Both the position numbers and the translations under genes were made by a program. From NCBI RefSeq assembly GCF_900177295.1, contig NZ_FWZX01000035.1:1-64000 (forward strand): a DNA stretch of 64,000 nucleotides, read 5' to 3'. The number at the start of each line of letters is the position of its first letter. Position 1 is the first letter of the stretch. Origin of the DNA: Tistlia consotensis USBA 355. Its GTDB lineage: Bacteria; Pseudomonadota; Alphaproteobacteria; Kiloniellales; DSM-21159. The notes under the pieces are model-generated. The model did not search any database and had not been told where the DNA came from. It saw nothing but the letters and a program-made list of their open reading frames with translations. Below, in pieces: positions 35,100 to 44,599 of the stretch.

Positions 35100-36131
35100 G
35101 TGAAACGTCTCAGTCGACCTCTCCTTGCGGCGGTGACGCTCGGCCTGCTGGTGCTGCCCGGCACGGCCGCCCAGGCCCAGGACAAGGTGCTGAACATCTA
35201 CTCGGCCCGCCACTACCAGACCGACGAGCGGCTCTACGGCGACTTCACCGAGCAGACCGGCATCCAGATCAACCGCATCGAGGGCAAGGACGACGCGCTG
35301 ATCGAGCGGCTGCGCTCGGAGGGCGTCAACAGCCCGGCGGACATCCTGATCACGGTCGACGCCGGCCGGCTGTGGCGCGCCGAGCAGGCCGGCCTGTTCC
35401 AGCCCGTCGAGTCCGAGGTGCTGAAGCAGCGGCTGCCCGACAGTCTGCGCCAGCCCGAGGGCAAGTGGTTCGGCTTCTCGATGCGTGCGCGGGTGATCTT
35501 CGTGAACCCCGAGCTGGTGCCCGATCCGCCGACGACCTACGAGGCGCTCGCCGACCCCAGGTACAAGGGGCTGGTCTGCATGCGCTCCTCCTCGGCGATC
35601 TACAACCTGTCGCTGCTCGCCTCGATGATCGAGCACGACGGCAAGGACAAGGCGCTGGCCTGGGCCGAGGGCGTGGTCGCCAACTTCGCGCGCCCGCCGC
35701 AGGGCGGCGACATCACCCAGATCGAGGCGGTCGCCGACGGCGAGTGCGGCATCACGATCGCCAACACCTACTACTACGTCCGCCTGCTGCGCTCCGACGA
35801 TCCCGCGATCAGCGGCGCGGCCCGCAAGGTGAAGCTGGTCTGGCCGAACCAGGAAGGCCGCGGCGTCCACGTCAACGTCTCGGGCGCCGGCGTCGTCGTC
35901 AACGCGCCGCACCGTGCCAACGCGATCCGGTTCCTGGAGTACCTGGCCGGCGATTCGGCCCAGAAGTACTTCGCGAACGGCAACAACGAGTATCCCGTGG
36001 TCAAGGGGATCTCGGCCAATCCCGAGCTGGAGGCCCTGGGCGATCCGAAGATCGACCCGGTCAACGTCTCGGTGTACGGCGAGAACCAGCCTCTCGCTCA
36101 GATGTTGTACGACCAGGCAGGCTGGAAGTAG
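35100..36131 (+). CDS. Ferric iron ABC transporter substrate-binding protein (FbpA/FutA-type)
   Basis: About 343 residues from a GTG (35100) with agggagga in front. Signal peptide about residues 1-26 (LLAAVTLGLLVLPGTAAQAQ). Iron-binding Tyr cluster visible in IANTYYYVRLL (two Tyr side chains are usual ligands) and the Fbp-type lobe GSAISGAAR-style region. Binds Fe3+ in the periplasm and hands it to a permease. A strong intrinsic terminator (36171-36200) follows it, so it is monocistronic. The matching Fbp-type permease lies on the other strand at 39920-41656, with a different importer in between. No ATPase of this system is in the window. Confidence 0.88.
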   Translation: MKRLSRPLLAAVTLGLLVLPGTAAQAQDKVLNIYSARHYQTDERLYGDFTEQTGIQINRIEGKDDALIERLRSEGVNSPADILITVDAGRLWRAEQAGLFQPVESEVLKQRLPDSLRQPEGKWFGFSMRARVIFVNPELVPDPPTTYEALADPRYKGLVCMRSSSAIYNLSLLASMIEHDGKDKALAWAEGVVANFARPPQGGDITQIEAVADGECGITIANTYYYVRLLRSDDPAISGAARKVKLVWPNQEGRGVHVNVSGAGVVVNAPHRANAIRFLEYLAGDSAQKYFANGNNEYPVVKGISANPELEALGDPKIDPVNVSVYGENQPLAQMLYDQAGWK

Positions 36132-36170
36132 CTGGTCGTATCGGTACTCCCTTTCCGAGAAGCGATCCTC

Positions 36171-36200
36171 GGCCCCGCCGGCAACGGCGGGGCCTTTTTT
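36171..36200 (+). terminator. Intrinsic terminator after ferric-binding protein gene
   Basis: ggccccgccg-gcaa-cggcggggcc, a perfect 10-bp stem with 4-base loop, followed by tttttt. It lies 39 bases after the stop codon. Textbook rho-independent terminator. Confidence 0.95.
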
Positions 36201-36382
36201 CGGGCGGACGGTGGCGCGCGCGGAGGGCGCCGGCGCGACGGGGGCGCGGGGGCGCCGGCCGTTCCGCGCCGAGCGGGCTCTTGCGGCCGCGGGGCGGTCG
36301 AAGCCCGGGAGCAAGAGAACGAGACTGCGCCGGCCCCGCCATCCTGCTCGACAAGCGCACCGGCAGAACCGATGATCGCCGC

Positions 36383-36805
36383 ATGACGGGGAAGAGGCTG
36401 GACAGGGGCGGCCACGGGGCCGGCTGCGCGGTGGCGTGGCTGGTGCTCGCCGTCTTTGCGCTACGGGCCACCGTGCCCCTGGGCTACATGCCCGATCTCT
36501 CGGCCCTCGGCGAAGGCCATTTCCAGATTGTCGTCTGCACCGGGGCCGGTATCCAGACTCTCGAGGTCGACGAGAACGGCCAGCCGATAGAGGCCGACCA
36601 TCCGGGCAGGCCCGCCAAGTCGGCCGCCGACTGCCCCTTCGCGACGGCGATCACCAAGGCCCTGGCACTGCCGGACTCGCTGCCGCTGCCGGCCGACCTC
36701 GGCCAGCGCGCCGAAGCCTTCTTCCCGCAGCCTGCGCCGGCACTGCTGCCGCCGGCCCAGGGCCCGCCGCTCGGCTCCCGCGCGCCTCCCGCCCACCTCG
36801 GCTGA
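36383..36805 (+). CDS. DUF2946-like small membrane/exported protein
   Basis: 140 residues. One N-terminal hydrophobic segment (AVAWLVLAVFALRATVPLGYMPD), a CTGAGIQTLEVDENG middle part with Cys, a second conserved Cys (DCPFA) and a Pro/Ala-rich tail. This resembles the DUF2946 family, small proteins found next to metal or TonB uptake genes. It lies 68 bases upstream of the chelate-importer operon. Family assignment is moderate. Confidence 0.6.
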   Translation: MTGKRLDRGGHGAGCAVAWLVLAVFALRATVPLGYMPDLSALGEGHFQIVVCTGAGIQTLEVDENGQPIEADHPGRPAKSAADCPFATAITKALALPDSLPLPADLGQRAEAFFPQPAPALLPPAQGPPLGSRAPPAHLG

Positions 36806-36816
36806 TCGTTTGCGAA

Positions 36817-36843
36817 GCGGCCCGCGCCTCTGGCGCGGGCCGC
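36817..36843 (+). terminator. Strong hairpin between DUF2946-like and chelate-importer genes
   Basis: gcggcccgcgcc-tct-ggcgcgggccgc, a perfect 12-bp stem with three-base loop, followed by cctttcc. It begins 12 bases after the preceding stop codon and could reduce or terminate read-through into the importer operon. Confidence 0.55.
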
Positions 36844-36873
36844 CCTTTCCGCTCGCCTGAACCGAGGTTCACC

Positions 36874-38016
36874 ATGTCACGTCTGCACGTCCTGCGGCGC
36901 CTGTCGCGCTGCGCCTTCGCCGCTCTCGCCGGCGTTTCCGCCGTTCTCTCGGCGTTGCCCGCCCACGCGGAGATCCAGGTCACCGACGTCCTGGGACGCC
37001 AGGTCACGCTCGCCCAGCCTGCCGAGCGCGTCGCGCTCGGCTTCTATTTCGAGGACTACATCGCCATCACCGGCCCTTCGGCGATCGACCGCCTGGCCGC
37101 GGTCTCGCTGAACTACTGGAAGGGCTATCGGCCCCTGCAGTACGAGGCCTACCTGCGCAGGTTCCCGCAGCTCGCCGGGCTCGCCGATTTCGGCGACGCC
37201 GACAGCGGCACGCTGTCGGCCGAGAAGATCATCGCGACCAAACCGGACGTCGCGATCCTCTCGGCGGGGCAGTTCGACTATCTGGGGGCCGCCGCCAGCG
37301 CGATCGAGGCGGCCGGCATTCCCCTGGTCGTGGTCGACTACAACGCGCAGACCGTCGCCCGCCATGTCGCCAGCACGCTGGTGATCGGTCGGGTCATGGG
37401 CACGGAAGACCGCGCCAGGGAGCTCGCCGAGAACTACGAGGCGATGATGGCCGACACCGAGCGGCGGGTCGCGAGCGCGGCACCGGCGACGAAGCCGGTC
37501 GTCTACGTCGAGCTCGGCCAGAAGGGACCGGCCGAGACCGGCAACTCCTACGGCAAGGGCATGTGGGCCGGCGTCATCGACAAGGCCGGCGGCCTCAACA
37601 TAGCCGCCGGCAAGGTCGGCAACTGGGGGCCGCTCGCTCCCGAATACGTTCTCTCGTCCCGGCCCGACTTCGTCTTCCTGACGGGCTCGGAATGGCAGAG
37701 CATGCCGAACGCGCTGCTGATGGGCTTCGACATCGACCGCGGGACGACGCTGGAGCGGCTCGCCGCCTATCTTTCACGACCCGGCTGGAAGGATCTGCCG
37801 GCGATCGAGGGCGGCCACCTCTACGCCGTCTATCACGGCGGCGTCCGCAGCCTCGTCGACTACGTCTACCTGCGCTACATCGCGAAGGCGCTCCATCCGA
37901 CGGCCTTCGAGGACGTCGACCCGCGAGCCGAGCTCGTCTCCTACTATCGGCGGTTCCTTCCAATCGAGCCGAAGGGGACCTTCATGCTGCGCCTCCCGGA
38001 CGGGGCGGCGCAGTGA
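36874..38016 (+). CDS. Metal-chelate/B12-type ABC transporter substrate-binding protein
   Basis: 380 residues, signal peptide about 1-32 (LAGVSAVLSALPAHA). Class III binding protein of FecB/BtuF type: VTDVLGRQVTLAQPAERVAL start, GTLSAEKIIATKPDVAIL, DYNAQTVARHVASTLVIGRVMG with a long helix bridging the lobes, and GNWGPLAPEYVLSSRPDFVFL. It captures an iron chelate, heme or cobalamin. It is translationally coupled to the permease by a gtga overlap. No TonB receptor gene is in the window, so the ligand is not determined. Confidence 0.88.
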   Translation: MSRLHVLRRLSRCAFAALAGVSAVLSALPAHAEIQVTDVLGRQVTLAQPAERVALGFYFEDYIAITGPSAIDRLAAVSLNYWKGYRPLQYEAYLRRFPQLAGLADFGDADSGTLSAEKIIATKPDVAILSAGQFDYLGAAASAIEAAGIPLVVVDYNAQTVARHVASTLVIGRVMGTEDRARELAENYEAMMADTERRVASAAPATKPVVYVELGQKGPAETGNSYGKGMWAGVIDKAGGLNIAAGKVGNWGPLAPEYVLSSRPDFVFLTGSEWQSMPNALLMGFDIDRGTTLERLAAYLSRPGWKDLPAIEGGHLYAVYHGGVRSLVDYVYLRYIAKALHPTAFEDVDPRAELVSYYRRFLPIEPKGTFMLRLPDGAAQ

Positions 38017-39071
38017 ACGAGGCCCTGCCGGCCTCGCAGCTGTGCGAGGCCTACGGCCGGCGCGCGCGGCAACGTGCCGCCGCGCTGGCCGGCCTGCTGG
38101 CCGCCCTGCTCGCCTTGCTGCTCGCGGACGTCCTGGCCGGCCCCTCCTCCATGGCGCCGGCCGCGGTCGTGAGCGCCCTGCTGGCCGGCCCCGACGGCGC
38201 CGGCAGGGCGGCCGCGGCGATCGTCTGGGCGATCCGGCTTCCCGCGGCGCTGACCGGCGGCCTCGTCGGCGTCGCGCTGGGCATGGCCGGCCAGCAGATG
38301 CAGACGATTCTCGACAACCCGCTCGCCAGCCCCTTCACGCTCGGATTTTCCGCCGCCGCCGGCTTCGGGGCCGCGCTGGCCATCATGTTCGGCGCCGCGC
38401 TTCCGCTCGCCGGATGGCTGCTGGTGCCGGCAAGCGCCTTCGGGGCGACCCTGGTCGCCTGCCTGCTCGTCTACGCGATCGCCCGGCTGCGCGGCGCGAC
38501 GGCCGAGATCCTGGTTCTCGGCGGCATCGCCGTCCTCTTCCTGTTCCAGGCGCTGCAGTCGCTTCTGCAGTATCTCGCCTCGCCGGAAGTCCTGCAGCAG
38601 ATCGTGTTCTGGCTCTTCGGCTCGCTGCTGAAGGCGACCTGGACCAGCGCCGGGGTGATCGCGGCGACTCTCTGCCTCGCGGTGCCGCTCTTTCTCGCCG
38701 AGTCCTGGAAGCTGACGGCGCTCAGGCTCGGCGAGACCCATGCGCGCAGCCTGGGCGTCGACGTCGCCGCCCTGCGCCGGCGCACCTTCATCCTGGTGGC
38801 GCTGGTGACGGCGGCGGCGGTCGCCTTCGTCGGCACGATCGGCTTCGTCGGCCTCGTCGCACCCCATGCCGCGCGCGCGCTCGTCGGCGAGGACCAGCGG
38901 GCGGCGCTGCCGGCGGCGGGGATGATCGGCGGCGCGATGATCGCCGGCGCCTCGGTCCTTTCGAAGCTCGTCGGCGGCGGCGCGGTCGTTCCCGTGGGCA
39001 TCGTCACCGCCGTGGTCGGCGTGCCGATCCTGTTCGCGATCCTGCTGTGCCGCGGCGGGGCGGCAGCATGA
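38013..39071 (+). CDS. FecCD-family ABC transporter permease
   Basis: 352 residues starting at a GTG (38013) that overlaps the stop of the binding-protein gene. About 9-10 membrane segments. Family stretches: LPAALTGGLVGVALGMAGQQMQTILDNPLASPFTLGF, ATAEILVLGG and GTIGFVGLVAPHAARALVG near the C-terminus. It forms the channel for the FecB-type binding protein. It is followed by the ATPase with a 4-base overlap. Confidence 0.9.
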   Translation: MNEALPASQLCEAYGRRARQRAAALAGLLAALLALLLADVLAGPSSMAPAAVVSALLAGPDGAGRAAAAIVWAIRLPAALTGGLVGVALGMAGQQMQTILDNPLASPFTLGFSAAAGFGAALAIMFGAALPLAGWLLVPASAFGATLVACLLVYAIARLRGATAEILVLGGIAVLFLFQALQSLLQYLASPEVLQQIVFWLFGSLLKATWTSAGVIAATLCLAVPLFLAESWKLTALRLGETHARSLGVDVAALRRRTFILVALVTAAAVAFVGTIGFVGLVAPHAARALVGEDQRAALPAAGMIGGAMIAGASVLSKLVGGGAVVPVGIVTAVVGVPILFAILLCRGGAAA

Positions 39072-39847
39072 GCGTCGTTCTCCGGCTGGCGGGCTTCTCC
39101 GTCGCGCGCGCGGCGCACCGCATCGTCCGGGACCTCGACGCCCGGATCGAGGGGCCGGGGCTCGTGGCGGTCTGCGGACCGAACGGCGCGGGCAAGTCCA
39201 CCTTGCTCGCCGCCCTTGCCGGCCACCTGCCGCATCGTGGATCGGCGCTGCTCGACGGCCGGGCGCCCGAGTCCGGCGATCTGGCCTACCTGCCTCAGGC
39301 GACCAGGGTCGGGGCCGGTCTGACGGTGCTCGAGACGGTCCTGCTCGGCCGCATCGACCATCTGCGCTGGACAGTGCGGCCCGGCGACATCCGGGCCGCG
39401 GTCGAGGCTCTGCAGGTCCTGCACCTGGCGCATCTGGCGGAACGGCGGCTCGACCGCCTGTCCGGCGGCCAGCAACAGCTCGTCTTCGTCGCGCAGCGCC
39501 TGGTGCGCAGGCCGCGGCTGCTGCTGCTCGACGAGCCGACGAGCGCGCTCGACCTCAACCGGCAGATGATCCTGCTCGAGGAGCTCCAGGCCTACCTCCT
39601 CGCGAGAAACGCCATCGCGGTCGTCGCCCTGCACGACCTCTCGCTGGCCGCGCGCTTTGCCGCGACCGTCCTGCTGATGAAGGCGGGCCGGCTGGTCTCC
39701 TGCGGGTCGCCGGCCGGCGTCCTCACGCGCGAGACGATCGAGGTCGTCTACGGCATCAGGGCCGAGCTGCTCACCGCGTCGAGCGGCCAGACCGTCGTCG
39801 TGCCGCTCGGTCCGATCCGGGGCACCGGGCGGGAGGCACCGGCCTGA
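39068..39847 (+). CDS. ABC transporter ATP-binding protein (FecE/BtuD type)
   Basis: 259 residues. Walker A CGPNGAGKST (about 36-45), Q-loop YLPQATRV, signature LSGGQQQLVFVAQRL, Walker B LLLLDEPTSALDL and H-loop ALHDLSLAARF. It energises the FecCD-type importer. It ends 73 bases before the convergent Fbp-type permease gene. The neighbouring operon order (binding protein, permease, ATPase) is standard. Confidence 0.92.
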   Translation: MSVVLRLAGFSVARAAHRIVRDLDARIEGPGLVAVCGPNGAGKSTLLAALAGHLPHRGSALLDGRAPESGDLAYLPQATRVGAGLTVLETVLLGRIDHLRWTVRPGDIRAAVEALQVLHLAHLAERRLDRLSGGQQQLVFVAQRLVRRPRLLLLDEPTSALDLNRQMILLEELQAYLLARNAIAVVALHDLSLAARFAATVLLMKAGRLVSCGSPAGVLTRETIEVVYGIRAELLTASSGQTVVVPLGPIRGTGREAPA

Positions 39848-39919
39848 GGGGCCCGAAGGCCGCAGACGACCTGCCGGAATGTCCGGGGCCGTTCGCCCGG
39901 TCGAGGCCTCGGCCGTGGC

Positions 39920-41656
39920 TCAGTCGGCCGCCTCGGCGTGGCCGGGCCGGGAGCGGGCGATGGCGCGGGACAGCAGGATGACCGGCAGCAGGCCGACGGC
40001 GACGATGGTCAGCGACGGCGTCGCCGCCTGGCTGAGCCGCTCGTCGCTGGCGAAGTTGTTGGCCTGGACCGCCAGGGTGTCGAAGTTGAAGGGCCGCATC
40101 AGCAGGGTCGCCGGCAGCTCCTTCATGACGTCGACGAAGACCGTCAGCGCGGCAGTCAGCAGGCTGCCGACCAGCAGCGGCGCGTGGATCTCGCGCAGCG
40201 TGCCGAAGGGGCCGCGGCCGAGGCAGCGCGCGGCGTCGTCCATCGAAGGGCGGATCTTGCTCAGGCCCGCCTCGACGTTGTTGAGCGCGACCGCCAGGAA
40301 GCGGACGAGGTAGGCGAAGACCAGGGCGAGGATGCCGCCGGTCAGCAGCAGGCCGGTCGAGAAGCCGAGGGTCTCGCGGGTCCAGGCGTCGAGCGTGCGG
40401 TCGAACCAGGCGAAGGGCAGCAGCACGCCGACCGCGATCACCGTGCCGGGCACGGCGTAGCCCAGGCCGGCGATGCGGTTGGCGAGGCGGCTGGTCGGGC
40501 CGGGACGCAGCCGCGCGCCGTAGCCGAGCCCCAGGGCCAGCACGACCGCCAGGACCGCGGCGATGCCGGCCAGGGTGACCGAGTTGCGGACCAGCTCGAA
40601 ATAGTGGCTGCCGAAGGCCTGGTCGCCGTGCTCCAGCGCCAGCTTCAGCAGGATCCCGGTCGGCAGCAGGAAGCCGAGCAGCAGCGGCAGCAGGCAGGCC
40701 AGGAAGGCGCCGGCGCCGCGCCAGCCGGCCAGGCGGTAGGCCGGCAGCTGGCGGTAGCGGCCCGAGGTCTCGTGGAAGCGCCGCTCGCCGCGGCTCAGGC
40801 GCTCGAGCAGCAGGACCAGGGCGACGAAGCCGAGCAGCGCCGTCGCCAGCTGGGCCGAGGCGACCCGGTCGCCGAACGAGAACCAGGCGCGGTAGATGCC
40901 GGTGGTGAAGGTCTTCACGCCGAAGTACTGCACCGTGCCGAAGTCGGCCAGGGTCTCCATCAGCGCCAGGGTGGCGCCGCCGACCAGCGCCGGGCGGGCC
41001 ATCGGCAGGGCGACCCGCCAGAAGCTGGCCCAGGCGCCGCAGCCGAGCGTGCGGCTGACCTCCAGCGCGCAGACCGACTGCTTCAGGAAGGCGGTGCGCG
41101 CCAGCAGGTAGACGTAGGGGTAGAGCACCAGCATCAGCATCGCCGCGGCGCCGCCGACCGAATGGACCTCGGGGAACCAGTAGTCGCGCGCGCGCCAGCC
41201 GAAGGTCTCGCGCAGCGCCGTCTGCACCGGCCCCGAGAAGTTGAGGAAGTCGGTATAGGCATAGGCCATGACGTAGCCCGGCACGGCGAGCGGCATGACC
41301 AGGGTCCACTCGAAGAAGCCGCGGCCCGGGAAGCGGCAGAGCGTGACCAGCCAGGCCGTGCCGGTGCCGATCGCGGCCACGCCGAGCCCGACGAGCAGCG
41401 CCAGTAGCGCGGTGTTCGTGACGTAGTCCCAGAGCACCGTCTCGATCAGGTGCCGCCAGAGCGGACTCGGCGGCACGAAGAGATGCGCGGCGATCACCGC
41501 GGCCGGCAGCACGAAGGGCAGGGCGATCGCCAGCACCAGCCAGGCGCCGGGGCCGCCCCTGCCGCCGGAGACGCGGCCGCCCGCCGCGCCCGACTCGAAG
41601 GCCAGCGGCTCGTAGGGCGGCTCGTTCAGGAAGGAGCTGGGCGCGTGGTCGGCCAT
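39920..41656 (-). CDS. Ferric iron ABC transporter permease (FbpB-type)
   Basis: 578 residues, two fused permease halves with about 12 membrane segments. Each half has the EAA-type inner loop: GAAAMLMLVLYPYVYLLARTAFLKQSVCALEVSRTLG in the first and GLSKIRPSMDDAARCLGRGPFGTLREI in the second. A Pro/Ser N-terminal tail precedes it. It would import Fe3+ delivered by the ferric-binding protein at 35100-36131. Both are present on opposite strands with the FecB-type operon between, and the ATPase is missing from this region. No obvious Fur box was found directly upstream. Confidence 0.87.
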   Translation of the reverse strand: MADHAPSSFLNEPPYEPLAFESGAAGGRVSGGRGGPGAWLVLAIALPFVLPAAVIAAHLFVPPSPLWRHLIETVLWDYVTNTALLALLVGLGVAAIGTGTAWLVTLCRFPGRGFFEWTLVMPLAVPGYVMAYAYTDFLNFSGPVQTALRETFGWRARDYWFPEVHSVGGAAAMLMLVLYPYVYLLARTAFLKQSVCALEVSRTLGCGAWASFWRVALPMARPALVGGATLALMETLADFGTVQYFGVKTFTTGIYRAWFSFGDRVASAQLATALLGFVALVLLLERLSRGERRFHETSGRYRQLPAYRLAGWRGAGAFLACLLPLLLGFLLPTGILLKLALEHGDQAFGSHYFELVRNSVTLAGIAAVLAVVLALGLGYGARLRPGPTSRLANRIAGLGYAVPGTVIAVGVLLPFAWFDRTLDAWTRETLGFSTGLLLTGGILALVFAYLVRFLAVALNNVEAGLSKIRPSMDDAARCLGRGPFGTLREIHAPLLVGSLLTAALTVFVDVMKELPATLLMRPFNFDTLAVQANNFASDERLSQAATPSLTIVAVGLLPVILLSRAIARSRPGHAEAAD

Positions 41657-41929
41657 GGCGGCGCGGCGACACCTGTCAGGAGAGAAGCAGGACGACCCGC
41701 AAGATGACGAGACTGAGAGGCGTTCGCAAGAACTGCAGGGCCGCGCCGTTAAACCCGCCGCCGCCGGCCGGCCGGAATCGGTGCCCGATGCGTTTCCTGC
41801 GACGTCAGTTGCGAGCGGCTCGCAAGTAACCGGCCATTAATTTCTTTTCGCCAAGGTCGTGCCGTTCTGACCGGTCGCCCGTCATGCGCGACCCGCCTAC
41901 CGCACGGCCAGTCTGCGAGGATGATGGCG

Positions 41930-44599
41930 ATGGATGAGTTGCTAAGCGAATTCCTGACCGAGACCAACGAGGGACTCGGTTTCCTGGACGTCGAGCTGGT
42001 CAAGCTCGAGCAGAATCCCAACGATCCGGAAATCCTCTCCAACATCTTCCGGCTGGTCCACACGATCAAGGGGACCTGCGGCTTCCTCGGCCTGCCCCGG
42101 CTCGAGTCGGTCGCCCACGCCGGCGAGAACGTGCTGGGCCGGGTGCGCGACGGCGAGCTGGTCGTCACGCCGGGCATCGTCACCACGGTGCTCGACTGCC
42201 TGGACCGGATCCGCGAGATCCTCGGCGTGCTCGAGGCCACCGAGGCCGAGCCCGAGGGCGACGACTCGGAGCTGATCGGCCGCCTGGACGCGATCTGCGA
42301 GCAGGTCGACTCCGGCGAGCTGGCGCCGGCCGACGAGCCGGCCGAGGTGGAGGTCGAGATCGAGGAGCCGGTCGCCGAGACCGTCGAGGACGACAAGGTC
42401 GTCGCGCTCGAGACCCCGGTCCACGAGACTGCGGCCGCCGAGCCCGCCAAGCCCACCAAGGCGGCCAAGGTCGAGCCGCCGGTCGCCGAGCCGGCCCACG
42501 CCGACGTGGCCGAGCATGCCGCTCCCGAGCATGCCGCCAAGGAGTCGGCGGTCGCCAACCAGTCGATCCGGGTCAACGTCGAGCTGCTCGAGAACCTGAT
42601 GACCATGGTCTCGGAGCTGGTGCTGACCCGCAACCAGCTGCTGCAGATTCTGCGCCAGCAGAAGGAGACGGACTTCGCCGCTCCGCTGCAGCGCCTCAAC
42701 CACGTCGTCTCCGAGCTGCAGGAAGGCGTCATGAAGACGCGCATGCAGCCGATCGGCAACGCCTGGGCCAAGCTGCCGCGCATCGTCCGCGACCTGTCGC
42801 TGGAGCTCGGCAAGAAGGTCGAGCTCGTGATGAACGGCGCCGACACCGAGCTCGACCGCCAGGTTCTGGAGCTGATCAAGGATCCGCTGACCCACATGGT
42901 CCGCAACTCGGCCGACCACGGCCTGGAGGATCCCGCCGAGCGCCGCCGCTCCGGCAAGAGCGACACCGGCACGATCACCCTCAACGCCTACCACGAGGGC
43001 GGCCACATCATCATCGAGATCGCCGACGACGGCCGCGGCCTCAACATCGACAAGATCAAGGCCAAGGCGCTGTCCAACGGCGTCACCAACGAGGCCGAGA
43101 TGGCCGGCATGAGCGACCAGCAGATCATGCAGTTCATCTTCAAGGCGGGCTTCTCGACCGCCGAGAAGGTGACCTCGGTCTCCGGTCGCGGCGTCGGCAT
43201 GGACGTCGTACGCACCAACATCGAGCGCATCGGCGGCACCATCGAGCTGAACTCGATCACCGGCCGCGGCAGCAAGTTCACCATCAAGATCCCGCTGACG
43301 CTGGCGATCGTCTCGGCGCTGATCGTCGAGTGCGCTGAGGAGCGCTTCGCGATCCCGCAGCTCTCGGTCATCGAGCTGGTGCGCGCCTCGTCGAAGTCGG
43401 AGCACCGCATCGAGCGGATCAAGGACACGCCGGTGCTGCGCCTGCGCAACCGCCTGCTGCCGCTGGTCAACCTGCGCGAGCTGCTCGGTCTCGACAACGG
43501 CTTCGAGGTCTCGGCCAACGACCGCCGCGACGGCTTCATCGTCGTCGCCCAGGTCGGCACCTACAACTTCGGCATCATCGTCGACCGCGTCTTCGACACC
43601 GAGGAAATCGTGGTCAAGCCGGTGGCGCCAATCCTGCGCGACATCGCGCTGTTCAGCGGCAACACCATCCTCGGCGACGGCTCGGTGGTCATGATCCTCG
43701 ATCCCAACGGCATCGCCGCGGCGACCGGCGAGATCACGGTCAGCGACGACCGCCAGGTCCAGAAGGGCGCCCGCAGCCGCAAGGAGGGCGAGCAGGTTTC
43801 GCTGCTGGTCTTCCGCTCCGGCGACACGGCGCCCAAGGCGGTGCCGCTGGCCCTGGTCGCGCGCCTCGAGGAGGTCGACCTCGCGTCGGTCGAGAGCTCG
43901 AACGGCCAGCAGGTCGTGCAGTACCGCGGCCAGCTGATGCCGCTGGTCTCGATGGAGGAGGGCCGCAGGCTGGCCGCCGAAGGGCGCCAGCCGGTGCTGG
44001 TCTTCGCCGACCGCGACCGCCACGTCGGCCTGGCCGTCGACGAGATCGTCGACATCGTCCAGGACCGCCTGAAGATCGAGCTGACCGCGGAGCGGACCGG
44101 CTTCATCGGCTCGGCGGTGATCGCCGGCAAGGCGACCGACATCGTCGACACCGGCTTCTTCCTGACCAAGGCCTACAGCGACTGGTTCGGGGCCGAGGGC
44201 GAGCGGATGGGCGACGGCAACGGCAAGCGCATCCTGCTGGTCGACGACAGCCCCTTCTTCCGCAACCTGATGGCGCCGCTGCTGCAGGCCGCCGGCTACG
44301 AGGTCACGACGGTCTCCGACGGCAGCGAGGCGCTGGCGCTCTGCGAGGCCGGCGAGGAGTTCGACGCCATCGTCTCGGACATCGAGATGCCGGGCATCGA
44401 CGGCTTCGAGCTGGCCCGCCAGCTGCGCGACAACCGCTGGTCCTCCGTGCCCCTGGTCGCCCTGACCAGCCACGCGAGCCCCAGCCACATGGCCCGCGGG
44501 CGCGAGGCCGGCTTCACCGACTACGTCGCGAAGTTCGACCGCAACGCCCTGCTGACTTCCCTCCATGACACCCTTTCGGACGTTCGAGGTGCCGCATGA
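41930..44599 (+). CDS. cheA: Chemotaxis histidine kinase CheA with C-terminal receiver
   Basis: About 889 residues. P1/HPt domain (1-105) with phosphoacceptor H44 in LVHTIKGTCGFL. A Glu/Ala/Pro linker follows (about 120-205) with little sign of a P2 domain. Dimerisation begins near SIRVNVELLENLMTMVSELV. The HATPase has N-box HMVRNSADHGLE, G1 IADDGRGLN and GRGVGMDVV. There are two CheW-like domains (about 465-600 and 615-750), then a REC domain (about 765-885) with SDIEMPGIDGFEL. Start chosen at the third ATG (41930), where gagg sits at correct spacing. First gene of cheAWYBR. It senses receptor signals and phosphorylates CheY. Confidence 0.93.
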   Translation: MDELLSEFLTETNEGLGFLDVELVKLEQNPNDPEILSNIFRLVHTIKGTCGFLGLPRLESVAHAGENVLGRVRDGELVVTPGIVTTVLDCLDRIREILGVLEATEAEPEGDDSELIGRLDAICEQVDSGELAPADEPAEVEVEIEEPVAETVEDDKVVALETPVHETAAAEPAKPTKAAKVEPPVAEPAHADVAEHAAPEHAAKESAVANQSIRVNVELLENLMTMVSELVLTRNQLLQILRQQKETDFAAPLQRLNHVVSELQEGVMKTRMQPIGNAWAKLPRIVRDLSLELGKKVELVMNGADTELDRQVLELIKDPLTHMVRNSADHGLEDPAERRRSGKSDTGTITLNAYHEGGHIIIEIADDGRGLNIDKIKAKALSNGVTNEAEMAGMSDQQIMQFIFKAGFSTAEKVTSVSGRGVGMDVVRTNIERIGGTIELNSITGRGSKFTIKIPLTLAIVSALIVECAEERFAIPQLSVIELVRASSKSEHRIERIKDTPVLRLRNRLLPLVNLRELLGLDNGFEVSANDRRDGFIVVAQVGTYNFGIIVDRVFDTEEIVVKPVAPILRDIALFSGNTILGDGSVVMILDPNGIAAATGEITVSDDRQVQKGARSRKEGEQVSLLVFRSGDTAPKAVPLALVARLEEVDLASVESSNGQQVVQYRGQLMPLVSMEEGRRLAAEGRQPVLVFADRDRHVGLAVDEIVDIVQDRLKIELTAERTGFIGSAVIAGKATDIVDTGFFLTKAYSDWFGAEGERMGDGNGKRILLVDDSPFFRNLMAPLLQAAGYEVTTVSDGSEALALCEAGEEFDAIVSDIEMPGIDGFELARQLRDNRWSSVPLVALTSHASPSHMARGREAGFTDYVAKFDRNALLTSLHDTLSDVRGAA

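Noticed and set aside
36201-36382. Cobalamin or other riboswitch upstream of the chelate-importer genes
   Set aside because: GC-rich, with no recognisable B12-box-like element; only a simple terminator upstream and a hairpin downstream.
41657-41929. CtrA binding sites upstream of cheA
   Set aside because: Isolated ttaa motifs occur but no ttaa-N7-ttaa pair was found.
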